Below, piece after piece: positions 58,127-64,000 of a DNA stretch of 64,000 bases (its first letter is position 1; every line of letters starts with the position of its first letter). Source of the stretch: Poseidonocella pacifica (GTDB lineage: Bacteria > Pseudomonadota > Alphaproteobacteria > Rhodobacterales > Rhodobacteraceae); the NCBI RefSeq assembly GCF_900111875.1, contig NZ_FOJU01000001.1:310001-374000 (forward strand). Direction: 5' to 3'. Below the pieces are notes generated by a model. That model did no database searches, had not been told where the DNA came from, and saw only the letters and a list, made by a program, of their open reading frames with translations. The position numbers were made by a program, and so were the translations under genes.

Positions 58127-58617
58127 CCCAGATCGACTATACTCGCGCGGCCAAGTATTTCTTGCTGGCCGACTTCTTTCAGGGCTTCAAGCTAGGGCTG
58201 AAGTACTTCTTCGCGCCCAAGGCCACCTTGAACTATCCCCACGAGAAGGGCCCTCTTTCGCCGCGTTTCCGCGGAGAGCACGCATTGCGCCGCTATCCCA
58301 ACGGGGAAGAGCGATGCATCGCGTGCAAGCTCTGTGAAGCGATCTGTCCGGCACAGGCGATCACCATTGATGCTGAGCCTCGCGATGACGGAAGCCGTCG
58401 TACGACGCGATATGACATCGACATGACGAAATGCATCTATTGCGGATTCTGTCAGGAAGCGTGCCCGGTCGATGCGATCGTCGAAGGCCCCAATTTCGAG
58501 TTTTCCACCGAAACCCGTGAAGAGCTTTTTTACGACAAGGCCAAACTTCTTGAAAATGGCGACCGGTGGGAAGCTGAGATTGCCCGCAATCTCGAACTCG
58601 ACGCGCCTTACCGATGA
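58123..58617 (+). CDS. nuoI: NADH-quinone oxidoreductase subunit I
   Basis: 164 residues carrying two [4Fe-4S] clusters ([12 protein letters not shown] and [20 protein letters not shown]) that pass electrons to NuoB. The N-terminal helix ([19 protein letters not shown]) docks to the membrane. Its stop overlaps the next ORF (ATGA). Confidence 0.97.
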   Translation: MTQIDYTRAAKYFLLADFFQGFKLGLKYFFAPKATLNYPHEKGPLSPRFRGEHALRRYPNGEERCIACKLCEAICPAQAITIDAEPRDDGSRRTTRYDIDMTKCIYCGFCQEACPVDAIVEGPNFEFSTETREELFYDKAKLLENGDRWEAEIARNLELDAPYR

Positions 58618-58853
58618 GCCTCGTGATGCCCACCAACGATGCCTACGTGAAAGGCGCGGCCTCTTTGGGAGAGACAGGCCCCGGTATGGTAGGGGCTTTG
58701 AGCGGTCGGTATGAGCATGTCTTGTTGGGCTTCGCGGGAGAGGAAATTCGCGCGACCGTCTCTCGAACGAAGCTTTATAGCGGCATGCCCGCGGTGTTTA
58801 ATGCCCTCAACGGGGCGCTGGAAATCTTTGCAGACAATGAGGGTGACACATGA
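58614..58853 (+). CDS. Hypothetical protein in nuo operon, 79 residues
   Basis: ATG 58614 overlaps the nuoI stop, and its stop overlaps the next ATG, so it is very likely translated. The sequence (for example [19 protein letters not shown] and [19 protein letters not shown]) has no membrane segment, cysteine cluster or recognised domain. It is not one of the standard nuo genes and no function can be given. Confidence 0.6.
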   Translation: MSLVMPTNDAYVKGAASLGETGPGMVGALSGRYEHVLLGFAGEEIRATVSRTKLYSGMPAVFNALNGALEIFADNEGDT

Positions 58854-59257
58854 GTGATGGCAAGACACCCTTTGAGTTGATGATGGCTCAGGCGCAGGAG
58901 ATGGCCAAGGCGTTCAATCCCGCCTTGGAAACCTTTAACCCCAAGGGGTTTGAAAAGCTTTGGCCGACCATGCCAAAGGACGCCATGGAAATGTGGTTTG
59001 GCAAGGGGATCAGCAAGGATGGGCTTGATGCGAAGACCCGTCTTTTGCTCACCCTCGCGGGCCTGACGATGCAAGGCGCGCAAGCCGATACACCGTTTCG
59101 CATGACGGTGCGCCATGCCCTTGAGGCGGGCGCTACCAAGGATGAAATTGCCGAGACCATCGCACAGATGTCGATGTTCGCCGGTATTCCCGCCATGACC
59201 CGCGCGATGGAGATCGCTCGCGATGTCATGGAAGCCGACGAGGGGACACAGGAATGA
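58850..59257 (+). CDS. Carboxymuconolactone decarboxylase family protein (AhpD-like fold)
   Basis: 135 residues, all helical, with the CMD core segment ([36 protein letters not shown]). The catalytic CXXC of AhpD peroxidases is absent; no cysteine is seen in the protein. It lies between nuoI and nuoJ with overlaps on both sides. Decarboxylase activity is unlikely; a structural or oxidative-stress link to complex I is only a guess. Confidence 0.8.
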   Translation: MSDGKTPFELMMAQAQEMAKAFNPALETFNPKGFEKLWPTMPKDAMEMWFGKGISKDGLDAKTRLLLTLAGLTMQGAQADTPFRMTVRHALEAGATKDEIAETIAQMSMFAGIPAMTRAMEIARDVMEADEGTQE

Positions 59258-59856
59258 TCGTTTTCGCATTTTACCTCTTCGCGGCCGGCGTGATCGCTGG
59301 TGGGCTGTTCACCGTGATCGCCCGCAATCCCGTGCATTCGGTGCTCTGGCTGATCCTCGCGTTTCTCAGTGCGGCGGGGCTGTTTGTCCTGCTCGGGGCC
59401 GAGTTCGTCGCGATGTTGCTGGTCATCGTCTATGTGGGCGCGGTCGCGGTGCTCTTCCTCTTCGTTGTCATGATGCTCGATGTCGATTTCTCCGAGTTGA
59501 AAGCAGAGATGACGAAAGCGATGCCTCTAGCACTTTTGATCGGCGTGGTCATCCTGATGCAACTGGGGTTCGCCTTCGGAGCATGGGAGACGGCCGATAC
59601 GGCACAGAGTGCACGCGCGGCGGTCGCGCCGACGGAGCTGCACAACACGCGCGCGCTTGGGGTCCTGCTGTACGATCAGTACTTCTTGCTGTTCCAACTC
59701 GCAGGTCTGATCCTGCTGGTGGCGATGATCGGGGCGATTGTTCTGACACTGCGCCACCGGACCGACGTAAAGCGACAGGATGTTCTGGCGCAGATGTATC
59801 GCGATCCGGCCAAGGCGATGGAGTTGCGCGATGTGAAACCGGGGCAGGGTCTTTGA
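59254..59856 (+). CDS. nuoJ: NADH-quinone oxidoreductase subunit J
   Basis: 200 residues with five membrane segments; family marks are [14 protein letters not shown] and the strongly conserved [21 protein letters not shown]. The start overlaps the CMD-like gene stop. A 25-codon ORF overlaps its own stop. Confidence 0.96.
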   Translation: MIVFAFYLFAAGVIAGGLFTVIARNPVHSVLWLILAFLSAAGLFVLLGAEFVAMLLVIVYVGAVAVLFLFVVMMLDVDFSELKAEMTKAMPLALLIGVVILMQLGFAFGAWETADTAQSARAAVAPTELHNTRALGVLLYDQYFLLFQLAGLILLVAMIGAIVLTLRHRTDVKRQDVLAQMYRDPAKAMELRDVKPGQGL

Positions 59857-59933
59857 TGATCGGATTCCGGACAGCAGTCGCAAGGGGGATCGCCTGTGCG
59901 GCCCCGGTGGCGAACGAATATTTCAGCGGGTAA
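59856..59933 (+). CDS. Possible 25-residue linker ORF between nuoJ and nuoK
   Basis: ATG 59856 overlaps the nuoJ stop (TGATG); TAA ends at 59933, 20 bases before nuoK, whose own GGAGGGACG site follows. The peptide is [15 protein letters not shown] and then a short polar tail, mildly hydrophobic. No known family. Confidence 0.35.
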   Translation: MIGFRTAVARGIACAAPVANEYFSG

Positions 59934-59953
59934 CGACCCGGAGGGACGCAAGA

Positions 59954-60259
59954 ATGATCGGACTTGAACATTACCTGACGGTGGCCGCGGTGCTATTCGT
60001 CATCGGCATCTTCGGGCTGTTTCTCAATCGGAAGAACGTGATCATCCTGCTTATGTCGATCGAGTTGATCCTGCTTTCGGTCAACATCAATCTGGTTGCC
60101 TTCTCGTCGTACTCGGGTGATCTGGTCGGCCAGATTTTCACCTTGTTCGTACTGACAGTGGCGGCGGCCGAAGCGGCGATCGGTCTTGCGATCCTTGTGT
60201 GCTTCTTCCGAAACCGCGGGACGATCGCGGTCGAAGACGTCAACGTGATGAAAGGCTGA
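59954..60259 (+). CDS. nuoK: NADH-quinone oxidoreductase subunit K
   Basis: 101 residues, three membrane segments. The conserved membrane glutamates lie in [13 protein letters not shown] and [14 protein letters not shown] 59954 after GGAGGGACGCAAG. nuoL starts 4 bases after the stop. Confidence 0.97.
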   Translation: MIGLEHYLTVAAVLFVIGIFGLFLNRKNVIILLMSIELILLSVNINLVAFSSYSGDLVGQIFTLFVLTVAAAEAAIGLAILVCFFRNRGTIAVEDVNVMKG

Positions 60260-60263
60260 GCGC

Positions 60264-62384
60264 ATGGAATCCCTCATCCTCTTTTCGCCGCTCGCCGGTG
60301 CGCTTATCGGTGGCTTCGGGTGGAAGATCATTGGCGAACGGGGGGCCATGTGGATCACCACGGGCCTGCTTTTCCTCGCCTGTTTCTTTTCGTGGATCGT
60401 GTTCTTCAGCCATGATGGCGTGACCCAACACATCCACATCTTGAACTGGATCCAATCGGGCACACTCGATACCGCTTGGTCGATCCGTCTCGACCGGCTT
60501 ACCGCGATTATGCTCATCGTGATCACGACAGTCTCAGCGCTCGTGCACCTTTATAGCTTCGGCTACATGGCGCACGATGAGAACTTCCGCGAAGGAGAGA
60601 GCTACAAGCCGCGCTTCTTCGCTTATCTGTCGTTCTTCACCTTTGCCATGCTGATGCTGGTAACGGCCGATAACCTCGTACAGATGTTCTTTGGCTGGGA
60701 AGGGGTTGGGGTCGCGTCCTACCTTCTGATCGGATTTTATTACCGCAAACCTTCGGCAAATGCCGCCGCGATGAAGGCCTTTGTGGTCAACCGTGTCGGT
60801 GATTTCGGCTTTGCGCTTGGTATTTTCGCGCTCTACTTTCTCGTCGATAGCATCGACTTTGACGATATCTTTGCCGCCGTTCCGACCATTGCCGAAACGG
60901 AATTGACCTTCCTTTGGCGCGACTGGAATGCCGCCAATATCATCGGTATCCTGCTGTTCATCGGCGCGATGGGTAAGTCGGCACAACTTTTCCTTCACAC
61001 ATGGCTTCCTGATGCCATGGAAGGCCCGACGCCGGTTTCCGCTCTGATCCACGCTGCGACCATGGTGACGGCGGGCGTTTTCCTCGTCTGCCGCATGTCG
61101 CCGCTTCTGGAATATGCTCCGCAGGCTACGGCCTTCATCACGTTCCTGGGTGCAATGACGGCATTCTTCGCGGCAACGGTCGGGCTTGTTCAAAACGATA
61201 TCAAACGCGTCATCGCCTATTCGACCTGTTCGCAGCTCGGCTACATGTTCGTGGCGGCCGGTGTTGGCGTTTATCCGGTGGCGATGTTCCACCTCTTTAC
61301 CCACGCCTTTTTCAAGGCGATGCTTTTCCTTGGCGCTGGCTCTGTGATCCACGCAATGCATCACGAGCAGGACATGCGGAACTATGGCGGACTTCGCAAG
61401 AAGATCCCCTACACCTTCTGGGCCATGTTGATCGGCACGCTTGCCATCACGGGCGTGGGTATTCCGCTGACACACATTGGCTTTGCGGGCTTCTTGTCAA
61501 AGGACGCCGTGATCGAAAGCGCATGGGCGGGAACTGCCGGTGGTTTCGCCTTCTGGGCGCTTGTGGTCGCCGCACTTTTCACCTCCTTCTATTCGTGGCG
61601 CCTGATGTTCCTGACATTCTGGGGCAAGCCGCGCGGTGACAAGCACACTCATGAGCACGCCCATGAGAGCCCGCCTGTAATGCTTATCCCGCTTGGGGTC
61701 CTTGGTCTCGGCGCGATCTTCTCCGGCATGATCTGGTACGGAAGCTTCTTTGGCGACCATGACCAAGTGAACCGGTTCTTCGGGGTCGGAGCCAACGGTA
61801 CACATGCCGAAGCCGTGCAGGATGATCACGCAGAAGAGGCCCATGCCGAAGCCGGAGACGCGGCCCATGACACCGTCGATGACGGGGCAGAAGCTGATCA
61901 CGGTGAGGCAGTCTCGCATGCCTATGCACCGGGCGACGGCGCAATTCATATGGGGCCGGAAAACCACGTGATGGACGATGCCCACCACGCGCCGATCTGG
62001 GTCCGCGTCAGCCCCTTCATCGCTATGCTTATCGGCCTTGGAACCGCGATCTGGTTCTATCTGATCAACCCCGCGCTTCCGGCGCGGCTCGCGGAAAACC
62101 AACGGCCCCTCTACCTGTTCCTGCTCAACAAGTGGTACTTTGACGAGATCTATGACTTTCTCTTCGTACAGCCCGCCAAATCCGTGGGGCGGATCTTCTG
62201 GAAGCGCGGTGACAGGGACATCATCGACGGTTCGATCAATGGTATCGCCATGGGGATCATCCCATTCTTCACACGGCTCGCAGGGCGTGCGCAGTCCGGG
62301 TATATTTTCACCTACGCATTCTGGATGGTGGTTGGCATCGCGGTGCTGATCACATGGATGAGCATCGTCGGAGGGGCGGAATAA
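60264..62384 (+). CDS. nuoL: NADH-quinone oxidoreductase subunit L
   Basis: 706-residue antiporter-like proton-pumping subunit with about 15-16 membrane segments and the long lateral helix at the C-terminus. The core motif [17 protein letters not shown] and proton-path lysine/histidine segments ([15 protein letters not shown]) are seen. Between about residues 455 and 576 lies a soluble His/Asp/Glu/Ala-rich insertion (HTHEHAHES and [13 protein letters not shown] are parts), which accounts for extra length over E. coli NuoL (613 residues). Confidence 0.96.
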   Translation: MESLILFSPLAGALIGGFGWKIIGERGAMWITTGLLFLACFFSWIVFFSHDGVTQHIHILNWIQSGTLDTAWSIRLDRLTAIMLIVITTVSALVHLYSFGYMAHDENFREGESYKPRFFAYLSFFTFAMLMLVTADNLVQMFFGWEGVGVASYLLIGFYYRKPSANAAAMKAFVVNRVGDFGFALGIFALYFLVDSIDFDDIFAAVPTIAETELTFLWRDWNAANIIGILLFIGAMGKSAQLFLHTWLPDAMEGPTPVSALIHAATMVTAGVFLVCRMSPLLEYAPQATAFITFLGAMTAFFAATVGLVQNDIKRVIAYSTCSQLGYMFVAAGVGVYPVAMFHLFTHAFFKAMLFLGAGSVIHAMHHEQDMRNYGGLRKKIPYTFWAMLIGTLAITGVGIPLTHIGFAGFLSKDAVIESAWAGTAGGFAFWALVVAALFTSFYSWRLMFLTFWGKPRGDKHTHEHAHESPPVMLIPLGVLGLGAIFSGMIWYGSFFGDHDQVNRFFGVGANGTHAEAVQDDHAEEAHAEAGDAAHDTVDDGAEADHGEAVSHAYAPGDGAIHMGPENHVMDDAHHAPIWVRVSPFIAMLIGLGTAIWFYLINPALPARLAENQRPLYLFLLNKWYFDEIYDFLFVQPAKSVGRIFWKRGDRDIIDGSINGIAMGIIPFFTRLAGRAQSGYIFTYAFWMVVGIAVLITWMSIVGGAE

Positions 62385-63925
62385 TGGATAACCTGCTGTC
62401 CATCACCACCTTTATTCCCGCCATGGCCGCCTTGATCCTCGCTATCTTTTTGCGTGGAGATGATGCGGCGGCGCAGAAGAATGCCAAGTGGCTTGCTCTT
62501 ATCGCGACCTCGGCGACCTTTTTCGTCTCATTGTTCATCCTTGCGCAGTTTGATCCCCAGAATACGGGGTTCCAGATGGTCGAAGAGGGCGACTGGCTCA
62601 TCGGGCTCAACTACAAGATGGGCGTCGACGGGATTTCGGTTCTTTTCGTCCTCCTGACGACCTTCATGATGCCGCTGACCATTGCGGCCAGCTGGAACGT
62701 GTCGAGCCGGGTGAAGGAATACATGATTGCCTTCCTCGTGCTCGAAACGCTGATGCTTGGCGTGTTCATGGCGCTCGATCTGGTTCTGTTCTACCTCTTC
62801 TTCGAGGCGGGTCTCATCCCGATGTTCCTGATCATCGGCATTTGGGGGGGCAAGGAACGGATCTATGCCTCCTTCAAATTTTTCCTCTACACCTTCCTCG
62901 GCTCGGTACTCATGTTGCTGGCAATGGCGGGTATGTTCATTGATGCAGGCACAACCGACATTCCGACACTGATGCAGCATCAGTTCTCTTCGGGGGGCTT
63001 CGATGTACTGGGCATTCACGTCGTTGGCGGGGTTCAGACACTTATGTTCCTGGCCTTCTTCGCCAGCTTTGCGGTGAAGATGCCGATGTGGCCGGTGCAC
63101 ACCTGGTTGCCCGATGCCCACGTGCAGGCACCGACGGCCGGTTCGGTGGTGCTTGCCGCGATCTTGCTCAAGATGGGCGGTTACGGCTTCCTTCGGTTCA
63201 GTCTGCCGATGTTCCCGGTCGGGGCGGATCTTCTGGCACCGCTCGTGTTCTGGATGTCCGCGATCGCCATCGTCTACACCTCGCTTGTGGCGCTGGTACA
63301 GGAAGACATGAAGAAGCTGATCGCATACTCATCCGTGGCCCACATGGGATATGTCACGATGGGGATCTTCACCGTGAACCAGCAGGGGATCGACGGCGCC
63401 ATCTTCCAGATGTTGTCCCACGGGTTCATTTCCGGCGCGCTCTTCCTCTGTGTCGGGGTGATCTATGATCGGATGCACACACGTGAGATCGACGCCTATG
63501 GTGGCTTGGTGAACCGTATGCCGGCCTATGCCCTGATCTTCATGCTGTTCACCATGGCGAACGTCGGATTGCCGGGCACCTCTGGGTTCATCGGGGAATT
63601 CCTCGTTCTGATGGGAATATTCCAAGTCAACACTTGGGTTGCTCTCGTGGCGACCTCCGGCGTGATCTTCTCTGCCGCCTATGCGCTTTGGCTCTATCGC
63701 CGGGTGGTTATGGGGGATCTCATCAAGGAGAGCCTCAAGACGATCACGGACATGTCCGGCCGCGAACGAGCCATCTTTGCGCCGCTCGTCGTCATGACAA
63801 TCTTGCTTGGCGTCTATCCGAGCCTTGCCACCGATATCTTCAGCCCCTCAGTCGAGGCGCTCATCTCCAATTACCAGACCGCGCTCGGGGTGTCTTCGGA
63901 CGCGCCCATCGTCGCGGCGCATTGA
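62384..63925 (+). CDS. nuoM: NADH-quinone oxidoreductase subunit M
   Basis: 513 residues, antiporter-like membrane subunit. Conserved parts are [35 protein letters not shown]-type ([18 protein letters not shown]) and [16 protein letters not shown] 62384 overlaps the nuoL TAA (TAATG); the longer frame from 62354 is not needed. Confidence 0.97.
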   Translation: MDNLLSITTFIPAMAALILAIFLRGDDAAAQKNAKWLALIATSATFFVSLFILAQFDPQNTGFQMVEEGDWLIGLNYKMGVDGISVLFVLLTTFMMPLTIAASWNVSSRVKEYMIAFLVLETLMLGVFMALDLVLFYLFFEAGLIPMFLIIGIWGGKERIYASFKFFLYTFLGSVLMLLAMAGMFIDAGTTDIPTLMQHQFSSGGFDVLGIHVVGGVQTLMFLAFFASFAVKMPMWPVHTWLPDAHVQAPTAGSVVLAAILLKMGGYGFLRFSLPMFPVGADLLAPLVFWMSAIAIVYTSLVALVQEDMKKLIAYSSVAHMGYVTMGIFTVNQQGIDGAIFQMLSHGFISGALFLCVGVIYDRMHTREIDAYGGLVNRMPAYALIFMLFTMANVGLPGTSGFIGEFLVLMGIFQVNTWVALVATSGVIFSAAYALWLYRRVVMGDLIKESLKTITDMSGRERAIFAPLVVMTILLGVYPSLATDIFSPSVEALISNYQTALGVSSDAPIVAAH

Positions 63926-63936
63926 GGGACGGATCC

Positions 63937-64000
63937 ATGATCTCTGCCGATCTGAACATCATCGCCCCGGAAATCGTCTTGGCCGTCTTTGCCATGCTGG
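63937..64000 (+). CDS. nuoN: NADH-quinone oxidoreductase subunit N (3' partial)
   Basis: Only the first 21 codons are in the window (MISADLNIIAPEIVLAVFAML). The position after nuoM, the GGACGG upstream and the hydrophobic N-terminus with the typical APEI-type opening of NuoN support the call. The gene continues past the window end. Confidence 0.85.
   Translation, partial: MISADLNIIAPEIVLAVFAML

Overview
This window looks like a chromosomal segment of an alphaproteobacterium of the Rhodobacterales (Rhodobacter/Roseobacter group). The DNA is GC-rich. Several gene orders and proteins are typical of that group: a HemA of 407 residues with an FnrL-type site upstream, a nuo operon carrying DUF5337- and DUF5333-like genes, a PIMT-like/tolC pair, rodZ-ispG, and nrdR-ribD. 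No rRNA, phage, insertion sequence or CRISPR array was seen. The only RNA gene found is tRNA-Cys(GCA).

Layout. (1) 1-9776: nitrate assimilation operon on the plus strand: nitrate ABC permease (cut by the window edge), a fused double ATPase, a protein of three GAF-like modules, nirB, nirD, nasA and a TrpD2/YbiB-like transferase, nearly all overlapping by a few bases. (2) 9923-16587: nrdR-ribD and ribE on the plus strand, with three minus-strand capsule genes (kpsC, a Wza/KpsD-like export lipoprotein, kpsS) lying between ribD and ribE. (3) 16592-22612: minus-strand housekeeping genes cvpA, radA, a short pqiA-like gene, alr, dnaB and pyrE; the dnaB upstream region carries DnaA-box-like sites. 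(4) 22681-29419: pyrC behind a tightly overlapped minus-strand surface-polysaccharide operon. It holds three related family-2 glycosyltransferase domains, one fused to a sulfotransferase-like N-terminus, plus a sulfotransferase and an FkbM methyltransferase. Part of it is strikingly AT-rich. (5) 29824-36557: acyl-CoA synthetase, a tonB-exbB pair with no exbD between them, and the capsule ABC exporter (kpsM, kpsE-like, kpsT). (6) 36562-48383: a glycosyltransferase, a response regulator, tRNA-Cys, a PIMT-like gene, tolC, a small PopZ-like gene, an M20 peptidase, hemA, rodZ, ispG, a DsbA-like protein and an aminotransferase. (7) 48678-64000: the nuo (complex I) operon from nuoA to the start of nuoN, with several accessory genes and very short ORFs filling its gaps.

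How the parts fit. Region 1 imports nitrate and reduces it through nitrite to ammonium. The capsule genes, scattered over three places, would together build a KpsC/KpsS-type Kdo linker, export the polymer through KpsM/T/E and an outer-membrane Wza/KpsD-like channel, and possibly decorate it with sugars, sulfate and methyl groups. hemA and nuo supply haem and respiratory NADH oxidation.

The observations most worth a second look are the short translationally overlapped ORFs in the nuo gaps, the three-module GAF-like protein in the nitrate operon, the glycosyltransferase/sulfotransferase operon with its unusual fusion protein, and the cluster of phased DnaA-box-like sites upstream of dnaB. All calls are from reading the sequence and from family knowledge; no database search was run.
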